From Punica granatum (Eukaryota > Streptophyta > Magnoliopsida > Myrtales > Lythraceae): a DNA stretch of 64,000 nucleotides. Shown here piece after piece: positions 9,809 through 20,856 of the stretch. The stretch's first letter is position 1, and every line of letters starts with the position of its first letter. Where the stretch lies: contig NC_045128.1 of assembly GCF_007655135.1 (NCBI RefSeq), positions 20,244,811-20,308,810 on the forward strand, written 5' to 3'. The position numbers and the translations under genes are program-made. The notes under the pieces were generated by a model, which saw nothing but the letters and a program-made list of their open reading frames with translations, was not told the DNA's origin and made no database searches.

Positions 9809-12453
9809 TGAAGAAAGAAGTGCTTAAACTGTTGGATGCAGGTATTATCTATCCTATCTCAGATAGTAAATGGGTTAGTCCTGTTCAAGTAGTGCCCAAA
9901 AAGGGTGGTATGACTGTGGTTAAAAATGAGGTCAATAAATTAATCCCGACTCGTACTGTGACTGGGTGGAGAGTTTGTATAGATTACAGGAAACTAAATG
10001 ATGCTACCCGTAAAGACCATTTCCCCCTCCCCTTCATTGATCAGATGCTAGAAAAACTTGCAGGGCATGATTATTATTGTTTTCTAGATGGTTATTCTGG
10101 TTACAATCAGATTCATATAGCACCCGAGGACCAGGAGAAAACCACATTTACTTGTCCTTATGGCACTTTTGCCTTTAGGAGAATGCCTTTCGGTCTCTGT
10201 AATGCACCTGCCACTTTCCAGAGGTGCATGATGTCTATATTTTCTGACATGTTAGAGAATTTTATTGAAATATTTATGGATGATTTCTCTGTTTTTGGGA
10301 AGTCATTTGAATCTTGTCTGACAAATTTAGGCTGTGTGCTTAAAAGATGTAAGGAGACTAATCTGCTTCTGAACTGGGAGAAATGTCATTTTATGGTAAG
10401 AGAGGGTATAGTCTTAGGTCACAAGGTGTCAAAGAAAGGGATTGAAGTTGATCGAGCAAAAGTGGAGATAATAGAGAAGTTGCCACCACCCACTTCAACA
10501 AAAGGAGTAAGGAGCTTCTTAGGACATGCTGGCTTCTACAGGAGATTTATCAAGGACTTTTCTAAAATCTCTAGACCTCTTTGTAATTTACTTGAAAAAG
10601 ATTCTGCTTTTGTTTTTAATGACAATTGTTTGCAGGCATTCAATTTATTGAAGGAGAAACTCACTTCTGCACCAGTGATCGTTGCACCTAATTGGGAGCT
10701 TCCGTTTGAGCTGATGTGTGATGCCAGCGACTATGCTGTAGGAGCAGTACTTGGGCAAAGGAGAGGTAAGGTATTTCATGCAATATACTATGCTAGTAGA
10801 ACTTTAAATGAGGCCCAAAAGAACTATGCCACAACTGAAAAGGAGCTTTTAGCAGTCATATTTGCATGTGACAAGTTTCGGCCTTATCTGATAGGTTCTA
10901 AGATCATAGTATACACAGACCATGCTGCCCTGAAATATTTGTTTGCCAAAGCTGATGCTAAACCTAGGCTAATTCGTTGGATTCTACTGCTACAAGAATT
11001 TGACCTGGAAATTAGAGACACAAAAGGAACTGAAAATGTAGTGGCTGATCACTTATCCCGTTTGGAATCTGATTGTTTAGATTCACCCATTAATGAAAAG
11101 TTCCCTGATGAACAATTGCATGTAGCAGAAATCCAAGGATTACCTTGGTATGCTGATATAGTCAATTACATGGTTAGCAACATCACACCATATGGTTTGT
11201 CATCTCAACAGAAAAAGAAATTTTTGCATGATGTGAAATACTATTTTTGGGATGAACCATATCTGTTTAAATATTGTGCTGACCAAGTAATTAGACGCTG
11301 TGTGCCTGAAACTGAACAACTTAGCATAATACAACACTGTCATTCTAAGGAAGCAGGAGGCCACTTTGGTGTGGAAAGAACTGCAACTAAGATCTTATCT
11401 TGTGGATTTTATTGGCCTAGAGTATTTCATGATTGCAGGAATTACATTATGTCTTGTGCTCCATGCCAAAGAACTGGCAATATTTCTAGGAGACATGAAG
11501 TACCACAAAATAGCATTCTTGTAATTGAGCTTTTTGATGTGTGGGGAATAGACTTTATGGGTCCTTTTCCCTCTTCTTTTTCAAATAAATATATTCTTGT
11601 GGCTGTTGATTATGTTTCAAAATGGGTAGAAGCAGTTGCTCTACAAAGTAATGATGCCAGAGTTGTAATCAGATTTTTGAAAAAGAACATCTTTTCAAGA
11701 TTTGGGGTACCTAGAGCCATTATAAGTGATGGGGGATCACATTTTTGCAATCGGCAATTTGAAAAATTATTATCAAAATATGGAGTTACTCATAAAATTG
11801 CCACCCCTTATCATCCACAGACTTGTGGACAGGTTGAGGTGTCCAATAGGGGAATAAAGCGTATCTTAGAGAAAACAGTCAATGCATCTAGGAAAGATTG
11901 GTCTTTAAAACTTGATGATGCATTGTGGGCTTACAGGACAGCTTTCAAAACCCCCATAGGAATGTCCCCATACAAGATTGTTTATGGTAAATCATGTCAC
12001 CTACCAGTAGAGCTTGAGCACAAAGCATATTGGGCCATAAAATACCTTAACTTTGATTTACAAGCTGCAGGTGAAAAGAGATTGCTCCAATTGAATCAGA
12101 TGGCTGAGATGAGAGAGGAAGCATATGAAAATGCTAGGATATACAAGGAGCGAGCCAAGCGATGGCATGATAGGAACATCCTAAAGCGAGAGTTTTTGCC
12201 TGGTCAGAAAGTCCTATTATACAACTCTCGCTTGAAGTTGTTCCCAGGTAAGTTAAAATCTCGATGGTCTGGACCATTTGTTATTTCTAATGTTTTTCCC
12301 TATGGTGCAGTTGAGCTGAAGTCAGAAGATGACCGCACTTTTAAAGTAAACGGTCATCTTCTCAAGCATTACTTTGAAGGGGAAAATATTGATGGTGATG
12401 CCACTACGGTGGATCTAGCAAATTCGGTTGAAGAATTGGAAAAGTCGAACTAG
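9778..12453 (+). CDS. Athila reverse transcriptase, RNase H and integrase
   Basis: No ATG starts this frame; homology resumes at about 9778, just after the frameshift. RT shows [20 protein letters not shown] and the catalytic FMDD (10273-10284). RNase H follows with [18 protein letters not shown] and [10 protein letters not shown]. Integrase has an HHCC zinc finger (about 11338-11470) and a DD35E triad: GAC 11551, GAT 11728 and GAG 11836, with 35 residues between the last two. A C-terminal [12 protein letters not shown] domain ends the protein. These activities copy element RNA to cDNA and insert it. All key residues are present and the frame has no stop for about 890 codons. Only its fusion to Gag-Pro is broken. 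Confidence 0.92.
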   Translation, partial: RRLNPTLKEVVKKEVLKLLDAGIIYPISDSKWVSPVQVVPKKGGMTVVKNEVNKLIPTRTVTGWRVCIDYRKLNDATRKDHFPLPFIDQMLEKLAGHDYYCFLDGYSGYNQIHIAPEDQEKTTFTCPYGTFAFRRMPFGLCNAPATFQRCMMSIFSDMLENFIEIFMDDFSVFGKSFESCLTNLGCVLKRCKETNLLLNWEKCHFMVREGIVLGHKVSKKGIEVDRAKVEIIEKLPPPTSTKGVRSFLGHAGFYRRFIKDFSKISRPLCNLLEKDSAFVFNDNCLQAFNLLKEKLTSAPVIVAPNWELPFELMCDASDYAVGAVLGQRRGKVFHAIYYASRTLNEAQKNYATTEKELLAVIFACDKFRPYLIGSKIIVYTDHAALKYLFAKADAKPRLIRWILLLQEFDLEIRDTKGTENVVADHLSRLESDCLDSPINEKFPDEQLHVAEIQGLPWYADIVNYMVSNITPYGLSSQQKKKFLHDVKYYFWDEPYLFKYCADQVIRRCVPETEQLSIIQHCHSKEAGGHFGVERTATKILSCGFYWPRVFHDCRNYIMSCAPCQRTGNISRRHEVPQNSILVIELFDVWGIDFMGPFPSSFSNKYILVAVDYVSKWVEAVALQSNDARVVIRFLKKNIFSRFGVPRAIISDGGSHFCNRQFEKLLSKYGVTHKIATPYHPQTCGQVEVSNRGIKRILEKTVNASRKDWSLKLDDALWAYRTAFKTPIGMSPYKIVYGKSCHLPVELEHKAYWAIKYLNFDLQAAGEKRLLQLNQMAEMREEAYENARIYKERAKRWHDRNILKREFLPGQKVLLYNSRLKLFPGKLKSRWSGPFVISNVFPYGAVELKSEDDRTFKVNGHLLKHYFEGENIDGDATTVDLANSVEELEKSN

Positions 12454-14129
12454 CGACTATAAACTAAGTGCTTCATGGGAGGCAGCCCATGTCTGAGAGC
12501 TAAAGTCCCTGTTGGCTCTCAATTCTTTTGCTTCATTTGTTTTATTTTGATTTGCTGTTGGTTTGTACTTTATCAAGCACCCACTCATTGGGTAGACTTG
12601 GGATATTTGCTATTTGATTGTTTTAGTTAAGATGGATTATCTGCTATTTTTGTTCTTTTTGTTGTTTTCTTTTTGTTTTTGAAGCCAGGGTGGATAACAA
12701 CTGCTGACTCTCTCTATTGCTATACCAGTTGGAACTCCAATTGCTTCAACTTAATTTTTCGAAACCGGGGAAGTACTAGTATCTCTTTTTCTCTTATGTT
12801 CTTTATTTTTATTTTCGTTTTACTAGAGCTACATTAGGAACAGTGAGGACACTGTTTAATCTAAGTGTGGGGAAGGGAGATACTAAACAGATGGAGTATA
12901 AAATTGAGTATAGTGTTGATGTCTGAATTCTGTGATTTAATTTGTTACTCATGACATCTGATGCCTGTCTTTGTTGATAAATAGTTATACTTCCCTGTCA
13001 CCTTGAATTATAATTGTCCTTAAGTTATCTGGCAATTGTTAGGCCAAATTCTTTTTTTTTTTTTAAATTTTTTTTAATTATTGAAATCTAGAGATTGTAC
13101 GAAGAATACTGTTGATAGCATTTGTTCAGGAATTGTTTGAAAAAAATTGACTCACTTAGGCGCCCTACTCACCACTGTTGTGATTTTTGTACTTAGTTAA
13201 AATTAATTAGTCAAATCTTTAGAAATCAAATTTACCTAGTTTTTAGCCCTAGAGTTTGAAGTTTAAGAGTCGGTCAAGTCCTTAAGTGAAAAATAAACAG
13301 GTCTACTTCTAAGCAAAGTTAGTTAGTATATCCTCTTTTTAATTATTCTAATAGCACTTTAACATTTAGTGAAAGAGGTAGAAGAAGCTTTGTACTTAGT
13401 GATTCCTATAAAAGAAGTCTGAAAAGTGTTAGTGAGCATTCAAAAAAAAAAAAAGCAAGCATAGCCTTTACTCCAATGACTCAAGAATTGAGTTATGAGT
13501 ATCCTAACTTGAATGTTAGAGTGAGGAAGAGTTCGTAGGGGTCCCTTTAAAACCCGGTCACTTGGGTGATGAGCCCGGGATGTGCCGACTCAATGAACTC
13601 ACTATAACGAGAAGAGCGGAAAGGCACAAGTTCAAACAAAAATTGGACTTGAAAAAAAAAAAAAATTTGCTTCTTAAACAGAAAGGAAAAATTGAATGCA
13701 AAAACAAAAAAATAAATTAAGACTTGTAATAAAAAGGAAGAAAACCTAGGGACGAAGCAGATACCATATGCTTTCACTACCTTGTTGACTTGCTTAGAGG
13801 GAAAATTAGAGGGATTATATGCCTGCTAACAGCTATGAAGTTTAAATGTGTATTTTTCCTTATAGGACTGAGTATTTACTTTTGAAATAGAAATCTTAGG
13901 CTAAACGCTTGGATTAAAATTTGCTTTCTCTAGATTAGCTGGTTAATTTCAACTGTAGTACTCTGATCACATGTTTCCAGTTTGGTTTGAGCAGTGGGCA
14001 CCACAAAATAACGAGTAATAAATTATGAGATATCAAATGCTTAAATCAGTGAATATGAAAATTTGTACTCTCTCTGATAGATTTCTTTCCTTGGTCTTAT
14101 TTATTTTGCTTGAGGACAAGCAAAAGTTC
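12454..14129 (+). other. Athila 3' non-coding region lacking env-like ORF
   Basis: About 1.7 kb lies between the pol stop and the polypurine tract. It begins with a small inverted repeat (GGGAGGCAGCCCATG region, 12477). It contains poly-T and poly-A runs near 13052, 13441 and 13651, and no substantial sense ORF. Many Athila elements carry an envelope-like gene here; none is recognisable in this copy. Confidence 0.75.
12863..12876 (+). other. Internal polypurine-tract-like motif of Athila
   Basis: AAGTGTGGGGAAGG matches 13 of 14 bases of the terminal tract at 14130-14143. Both are preceded about 20 bp upstream by GAGGACA. It sits where an env-like gene would begin, 1.27 kb before the LTR. Confidence 0.6.
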
Positions 14130-14143
14130 AAGTGTGGGGAAGT
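14130..14143 (+). other. Athila polypurine tract
   Basis: AAGTGTGGGGAAGT ends exactly at the 3' LTR start. It is the expected plus-strand priming site. Confidence 0.85.
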
Positions 14144-15396
14144 TGATAAGGGCATATTATACTCATATTTTATTGTGCAATTCATGTTAAATTATTATTA
14201 ATTTTATAGAAATTATAAGAAGTCGGTGCTTAATTATGTGTAATTTGATATTGTAGGTCTTTGAGGATTTAGATGGAATTACGAGCAATATTGAGGAGTT
14301 TTGCGCAATTTGGAGCCAGCATATATCTTTCGGAAATCTTTTTTTTGTTGTGGATATAAATACTCCTCATAACAAGATTAGGAAACCCTAGGGGGGGAGC
14401 CATCTTTCACCATTCTTTTAACCTAGAGAGTTTTTGGAGAGGGTCTTGTCTGGAGCCGTCACCTGGATCAATTGATTTGAAGCGAAGAATTGTGGAAGAG
14501 ATAATTCCTTAAAGGAATTGTTGGGTTTTTGTTTTAGGATTCAATATCTTGAGTTTACTGCTGAATATGAATTCTATTGCAATGACTCCTTGGAATTATA
14601 ATTGTGTTTTCAATTCCATGATATTCTAAGCTTCTTTTGTGGGAATATGATGAAACCCTAGGTAGCTAATATGATGATTGTCGCCATGTTATAGGATTAA
14701 TAGATGTGTTGATGATTCATGATTGCAATTCCTATAATTTCAATTTTAATTCTTAATTGGTTATAATTGTTAGAAACACTATTGATACGGGAGTTGATAT
14801 AGTGTTTGTTAGGAATTCTTGATTAGACTAATTAGTTAAATGCGATAGCTGCGTTAATTAGTTTAATTAGAGATTATCCAGGGATTAATGCAATGTTTCT
14901 AGTTAGTTATTCGCTAAGACATTAGGGATAATTAATTTAGGGCATTAGACAATCATAGCACTGGAAGGTGTATGATTATAATTTAGAGTCCACTATTAAT
15001 TAGAGATGCGGGAGCTGATTGATTAATTAGAGGTTTAAGACTTTAATTTTAAAGGCTTGATAAACTCACTTGAATAATCACATAGCTATCAGTCTATATA
15101 ACATGATGGCAATCTGATTAGTGAAACTAGGGTGGATTCTGTTTTTCCCACTTTCAATTGATATATTTTCGTACAATTCTCTTTCTGCTCTTTGTGACGA
15201 TTTAGGTTGATTAGTAGTTAATTAGTTAATTCTCTTAATTTGATTGCTTAGATAATAATAGAATCTAATATAGGTTTAGTACTTAATTAATCCTTGTGGG
15301 ATCGACACTCTATTCATCACTATATTACTTGATCTGACCCAGTACACTTGCTGGTAGAATTTGAGCTTATTTTTATATATATTTGCAAAGGGATCA
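14144..15396 (+). repeat. Athila 3' LTR
   Basis: 1253 bp, starting TGATAAGGGC and ending GGGATCA; near-identical to 5783-7035. It is followed by the GCGGG duplication at 15397-15401. Confidence 0.95.
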
Positions 15397-15401
15397 GCGG
15401 G
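15397..15401. repeat. Target-site duplication GCGGG, right copy (Athila)
   Basis: Matches 5778-5782. The R1 LTR sequence resumes at 15402 with CAGGCGCGCGGGCG, as in the uninterrupted sibling at about 20839. Confidence 0.95.
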
Positions 15402-15882
15402 CAGGCGCGCGGGCGTACAGGTGTGCGCGCGGGGCGCGCTGGCGTGCGCAGGGCGAGGGCGTGCGCGGGCGTGCGGGCGTGCACGGGGCGCGGGCGTGCG
15501 CGTGGCTGGCGCTGGCGGGTCACTATTCACCCGAGAGTAGTGATTTCCCCCGAAATGCACTATTTGACCTGAAACAATAATTTAAAGACTTCAAATGGAA
15601 AAACCAATTTCACCAATGAACTCCATGGGTCCAAAATGAGTGGGATATGAAGTTTGAGAAATTTTGAGCTTAAGTCGGGATGATGAACATCGGCTTCCGA
15701 CTTAAGAACTCAAGGCTCTCTTTTCATCTTTTCGGTTTTCTTTTCTCTTCCTTCTAAGTGCTGAAGTTTTTTTTTTGGTTCTTGAGTGTTCTTGGCTATG
15801 GAGTTTGAGAGGATTTCTTGAAAGAGAAAGGTTGGAGAGAGTGTGTAAGAGGAGAAGTGATTATCTTAATCACTTTTGGGCC

Positions 15883-15889
15883 ATTTATA
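15883..15889 (-). promoter_or_regulatory. TATA-like motif of solo LTR R1
   Basis: The minus strand reads TATAAAT about 1.58 kb inside the LTR from its 5' end at 17464. Equivalent TATAA motifs sit roughly 1.3-1.6 kb into the sibling LTRs (29483, 43564, 50216, 54978), supporting a shared promoter position. Confidence 0.4.
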
Positions 15890-17464
15890 GGCAAAGCTAA
15901 TGACACAATTAGCAAAAGCAAGTGCTCTTAACCCCCATGCTTAGAAAATATCAAGCCTCATCCTCTTCCATTGCATTAATGAAGAAGAGATAAGACATTG
16001 ATGAGCATTGATGAGCATTGATGGAGGCTTGAGTGTTGTCTTCAAACTCTTGGATATTTTCAAGCAAGAGTGCAAGTTGGCTTCTTGCATTGAAGAAGAA
16101 GAAGAAGAAGCTTCTAGAGTAAAAGGTGACTCATCTTGAGTAGCCCGTGGGTCCCACGACCGAAGAGGAGAAACCGGGAAAAAGCTCGGGTCTCGATTGA
16201 TCGCGCATTCGAAGTTCGTGGTTTGAATTGAACGTCGAATTATCGATATACGCGAGGAAATGGATTTAATGAGTCCGAGATTGGCATTTTCCGTGAGAAA
16301 TTGCCAAATGTCTGTATGAGGCTTGGAAGCCGGTTTTGCTCCTTCTGACAGCATATCTTGTATCAGCATCCCACGTCGGTCATTTTGACATAAATTGTCA
16401 AATTACGTGGGCCCTTGTCCCTTAAGCCGGTAAATACAAATATGGAGCCGGAGATGTCCTAGGAGGCCGAAACTGGATTTCTCAGATTGCTTTCTGAGTT
16501 TCTTGGGCGATCCGGAGATTACTGCGATCTCTGTTTGATGAGATTGGGCCTCTAAGGATATGAAAAGTGCATCTGAGACCCTTAAAGCACTGCTCGAGGG
16601 GTCTAGATGAGTTGTGTGATTCATTCCGACAATTCCACATTGAGCCTTGAGAAGGCTAGCATTGTGTAAGGTAAGCATCCGGCGTCAAGTTTCCCCAAAG
16701 AGGACCTCCGGATATGGATTTTCACTGAAAATGGCCTTTTGTGCCCCTCGGAGGTTACTCGGGAAACCGTGAAGGGTTTTGCTGTCTATTTTTCCCAATT
16801 GCGAATGTCCGCTGGAGTTTTCAGGGCAATGTAGTGTGAACTTCGTTTGCCGTAATTCCATCAGACCAGTCTCCGGTTACGCTCTTCCGAAGAAGGGTAT
16901 GCCCGTTTTGTTCTTTCGGAAGTCATTCAGAGTGTCTGTATGGCTTCTAAAAGACAATATGAAGCATTGCTCGTGCTCTGTATGATTGAGGGGCATGGCC
17001 GCATCTGATATTTGGAATTAACTTTTCTTCGAGAAACCGGCATTTTTGGACTTCCACTGAAAAGTTGTCTGTATACAGAAAGTTGTTCTGTATAGAGCAG
17101 ATGATTTGCAAAATGCCTTTGGGGACACTTTTCATCTGTTTGGCATTGGAGTGGATTTTTGGAGTCCAATATTGGCTATCTTCCGATGATCGAGCGAACT
17201 ATCGGAAAATAGAACTGTCCGTGTGATATACTGAAAATGCCGGTTTTGGATATTGCTGAGCTCTCTAGTCACTCTATTACCCTTTGGTGACCCCTGGAGT
17301 CCTTCTGTCATATGCATGTGTCATTTGCCCGATTTTGCCGACTTGAGGATGAATAGTGATTTTCTGCTCTGTTAAGTCGTTTTTCTGTATTCTGCTCAGG
17401 CTGTGGCTTGGATCATTGCTGATATCATCGTTTGGGAAAGGTGAGCCAAAATGGGGTGCTGACA

Positions 17465-17469
17465 CCCCT
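17465..17469. repeat. Target-site duplication CCCCT, right copy (solo LTR R1)
   Basis: Directly follows the LTR terminus GGTGCTGACA at 17464 and matches 2939-2943. Confidence 0.85.
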
Positions 17470-17683
17470 GAAAACTGAATACGGCCCGCTGAGTGTCCCA
17501 AAAACTAATAGCAGTTCTGAGTAGGGTCCAGTCAATGGGGGAATCAGCGAGTAATGGCAAGTCTCCTATGATGAGAAGGAGGAATGCACGGTCAACTGGG
17601 CGGAATGTGTTCCAAAGGCGAGTAATGTCCGCAGATGGCATGATGATGACATCGAGCCTAAGACAGGGATGCGAGCGATCCAT
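17465..17683 (-). pseudogene. Ogre ORF1-like protein (DUF7745-like), N-terminal 73 codons
   Basis: The minus-strand ATG at 17683 opens a frame that ends in ISFWDTQRAVFSFQG at the solo-LTR junction. It continues at 2938 with SELAPTVEEYAAL. The FW....FSF followed by a PT.EEY motif is the conserved entry of the plant ORF1 domain. From 17683 to 17465 there are exactly 73 codons and from 2938 to 1661 exactly 426, so the split gene is 499 codons including its stop. Beyond the junction the local frame reads meaninglessly into the LTR. The gene is dead because of the insertion and two later stops in its C-terminal part. Confidence 0.8.
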
Positions 17684-18266
17684 CCTTACCTAATGGAGAG
17701 ATGTTGGTTTAATGTTTATAAACAAACTGATGTAATGTCCTAGGTTGTTTTGAAAACATGCATGCAGTGCAGAAAAGTAAAGTATATATGTATCTATTAC
17801 AATGTACATCGCTCATTGTAGAAAAACAACAAAAGGCCCGCCTAAAAGAAAACTAGGGGCCGACTCAAAGACCGGACTTTGGGTCGGTTGACGGCATGAG
17901 GTTTGTTTTGGTCCAGCATGACGGTCCCTGTTTATGCATGGTTTCAGTGTTCTACTGGGAAAACCACTAACTAGGGATGGGGGCTCCCGATTCAAGGGGA
18001 TCAATTCCTTCCTTGAAATCGAGCGAGGATCTTTGAGGGCCAGTTCGGTGGCGGAGCCAACTCGATCCGTTCCCTTACTCGGAACCTCTGACTAACCTAG
18101 CTTCCTAGATTGGTGCCCGTGGGATTTCAGGCATTTGGTACCTAAATCCACTAGAATGATGCAATGCGAGTGCAGAAAAGTAAATGTGCAAGAAAAGTAA
18201 ATGTACAGAAAGCGATAAATAAACATGCAAGCAAGCAAACGGAACGAGCCTGAATCCACTAAGTAT
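17684..18266 (-). other. R0 5' untranslated leader
   Basis: This is sequence between the primer-binding site and the ORF1 ATG of R0. Much of it (17930-18240) is closely matched in C at about 62590-62880, including GGATGGGGGCTCCCGA and a CTTGAAATCGAGCGAGGATC stretch. That shows C and R0 share the family leader. No long ORF is present. Confidence 0.65.
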
Positions 18267-18285
18267 GTCCCCAGTGGAGTCGCCA
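18267..18285 (-). other. R0 primer-binding site
   Basis: The plus strand reads GTCCCCAGTGGAGTCGCCA, that is, a tRNA 3' end with CCA, 3 bp from the LTR at 18289. The identical 19 bases occur at 62901-62919 beside the 5' LTR of C. Ogre elements are reported to use tRNA-Arg; I could not verify the match to a specific tRNA. Confidence 0.75.
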
Positions 18286-18288
18286 AGC

Positions 18289-20856
18289 TGTACGGACCCG
18301 AATGTGGACTCTCGTCGGGGTCCGCATTGCGCGCTTTTGGATCGCGCGGCTTGGGAGTGTCCACCTTCCCGTGGGGACGCGTGACGGACACGCTTGAGAG
18401 AAGGAGTCGCCACTTATCATTTTACGACCCGTAGGTCGAGGGCGGATAAGTTACCCGAGTCTAGGGGTATGGAATACCTAGTTTGTCGTTAAGGCATTGA
18501 TCTGTGCGGAACCGGAAAATCCGTGTTCGGGGGTTCATGTTACGTGCGGGCCTATATCCCGCACGCCCTTTCGGTACTCTGGTTTGCTAGGCTTGCATTT
18601 TTGTTTTATTTACCGCATGAATTAGGCTGCACTCGGCTCACACGTTTTGACACCGTAACTTCGATGAATTAAACGATGTCGGTGGAGAAGCTGAGAGAGA
18701 AGTAAACCCGTGTGTCGGGGAATTGGTTCACAATCTTGCGTTACAGTTCATCGAACCATGGAGGTTGAATCCCTGCGTGAACCAGAACCGCGAGTTCTTG
18801 GATTTACTTGTATCTGGGCAAGCATTAGACCGATTCGATTAATTCGACTCTCGGACCGTTCGCTCACCAACTGGAATTCTTACAGAATAAATGTACAAAA
18901 TAAAATCCTTACAATGCTCTCGAAAACAATAAATACAAATTACAAATGGCCGAATTCCAGTCGACTCGCGTTCGGTTATTATTCCACTCTAACTCACCGT
19001 GAGTTTAGGGAAAAAGACCGAAGAACTGAAATTCAATAGACGCTCTCACTGAATAGGGCGTTGGACCCTGTGAGTGTTGATTAGGGCGTTGAACCCTGTG
19101 CTCGATGATTAGGGTGTTGAACCCTAATATTATTCGGCCTAGAGATCAAGCTCGACCCGTATGGCAAACAAGTGCGGAAAGATAACACGCAACATGTTAA
19201 TAACAGACAAGGTGTTTTGTATTTACCGAATGTACGTGGATTAACAAGTTTATTAATCCAAAAGTGTTTTTGCAAGCAAATGCCATATGCTAAGCAATCA
19301 AACACGTGCCAATGTTTTAGTATTCTGCTTTTGTTGGAAATTTGGAAAAGAGAATCGAATATCATGTGTGTAGATTGCTTTTATAGTGATTCGGTGTTGT
19401 GACACTAAATTACCACTGAATTGATCCAAACTTGTATTTTGACTCTAGATTTGGAACCTAGAGTTCCGCCTAACCATTTTCTAGGATTTGGTTAAGTCGA
19501 GTGAAATGATTAGTCCGATGACTGTATTTTGATACAGAATACCCAACTGACATCTTAAACTGCGCTAGGATGTCGGCGAATCACGAAATGATGTTCTTGC
19601 CCTTGATTTGAAAATTTGTTTTCAGAAAAGGAGAACAACACAATAAGGATTTGAAAGTATGAGGGTTTTGAAAAGGGCATTAACACCGTTTTGTAATTCG
19701 TCGACGCGAGTTACAAATTAATGTCCAATTCGTGCAAAGTTATTTAAATGGAATGAATTAACCGTGTGAACGTCCCGATTAACCCGTTCGTGGAATTAAT
19801 GCTTAAGATTATTGCCGAATACTTTAATTGTGAAAACGATTCGTGATTCGGCGACCAACACGAATCCGTAAGGATCGAGGATATTTGGTCCAATGACCGA
19901 AACTACCCTCGTAACCGAATGGACCCGAATGAGTCAACGATACCCGAATCCATGCATGTTTTGTTTTGAAAAGACATGTAATCGATGTTTTAACATGGGA
20001 ATTGTGGAAATATCGAAATTACACTTTCGTACAATCCGAGAAATGAATTAAACTCGAAATAAGGAAATCATTCTTGATCCAAAAAGGGCCAAGAAGCCCT
20101 CGGCTTCACCTTGTCAAAGATGGCCGAATACTCTCATGGCTCGATTCAAATCACAAAGAATTTCCTTGTCTTAGTTTAATCATTTTTCGCATGCTCAAAT
20201 ATCAAACATCATGAATAACACGTTTTGACAAAAGCCGGTATTACCATGATTTGATTAACTCATTTAAACATGCAAACATTCACAAACATGTTATTTAAGG
20301 AATCGATAAAATAATACCGGCTTCATGCATGCAAGAACAACAAAATAAACTCGGAAAATAACTTGGATCGAGCTAAGGAGACCAATCTTAACCCGAAAAG
20401 AGCAACTCAAGTCTCGGCCATCCCATTTAGAGACTTGGCCGTGAGCTCACTTGCCATTTCCGGGTCGGGATGGTCTTCCAAACAACAATCCAAACCTTTT
20501 TCCGACATGCTAGCAAGTTATAAGGTAATACACATGCATAATATAACATAAAATTGCATAAAAGTTAAGTCTTGCAAGTTAAGTATGCATAAAATACCAT
20601 AGTACTCCATAGCCATGCAAAAATATAAAAAGCCCTAACTCCTCTAAGTCAAGAGTGATTTACCTAGCCTTTGGATACGAGGAAAGAGTCGGGGAAGTGT
20701 TCGAGAGTCGGGTGACTCGGTTGAACGCTTGGAAGGATGCTCGGGTGCAAAGGATGCACGTTCGGGGAGCTAGGTGCACGGGGAATGCGGCTGGAATGCA
20801 CGGGAGGCGCGCGGCGTGCGCGGGGCGCGGGCAGGCGCGCGGGCGTGCAGGCGTGC
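18289..20856 (-). mobile_element. R0 5' LTR, truncated
   Basis: It starts TGTACGGACCCG next to the primer site and is collinear with R1 (2944-5782), including the tract CGGGGCGCGGGCAGGCGCGC at about 20825. It breaks at about 20857, where A-element gag sequence begins without the expected TGTCAGCACC terminus. About half of the expected 5-kb LTR is missing. Because this copy lacks the Athila insertion, it records the empty target site. Confidence 0.8.

Larger units (their letters stand above)
5783..15396 (+). mobile_element. Complete Athila-type Ty3/Gypsy retrotransposon
   Basis: The element is 9614 bp with TG...CA LTRs of 1253 bp each. It has a primer-binding site matching tRNA-Asp, gag-protease and RT-RNase H-integrase regions, and a polypurine tract abutting the 3' LTR. 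A 5-bp GCGGG duplication flanks it. Gag and Pol features match the Athila lineage, whose members also use tRNA-Asp primers. No envelope-like ORF is present between integrase and the 3' LTR. The two LTRs differ by one substitution and two 1-bp length changes in T runs, so insertion is recent. One frameshift lies between protease and RT, so this copy probably cannot make complete Gag-Pol. Confidence 0.95.
2944..17464 (-). mobile_element. Solo LTR R1 of a Tat/Ogre element, interrupted by the Athila element
   Basis: Read on the minus strand, it begins TGTCAGCACCCC at 17464 and ends near TACGGACCCG at 2944. Without the Athila insertion and its duplicated GCGGG it is about 4.9 kb, the usual size of Ogre LTRs. 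The segments are 2944-5782 and 15402-17464. No polypurine tract or primer site adjoins either end, and a CCCCT duplication flanks it, so it is a solo LTR left by LTR-LTR recombination. The 2944 terminus reads TT where the sibling LTR at 18289 has TG, so the terminal CA of the LTR is mutated. It lies inside R0 ORF1. The segment 15402-15520 is a CpG-rich GCGTGCGGGC-type low-complexity tract. Confidence 0.85.

Noticed and set aside
15402..15520. CpG island of a host gene promoter
   Set aside because: The GC-rich tract is part of the Ogre LTR; it occurs at the same place in the R0 LTR (about 20800-20856) and no host gene follows.
18267..18285. Apparent 3' end of a tRNA gene
   Set aside because: Only the last 19 bases of a tRNA-like sequence are present and they adjoin an LTR terminus, so it is a primer-binding site. 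The same applies at 62901-62919 and 7042-7060.
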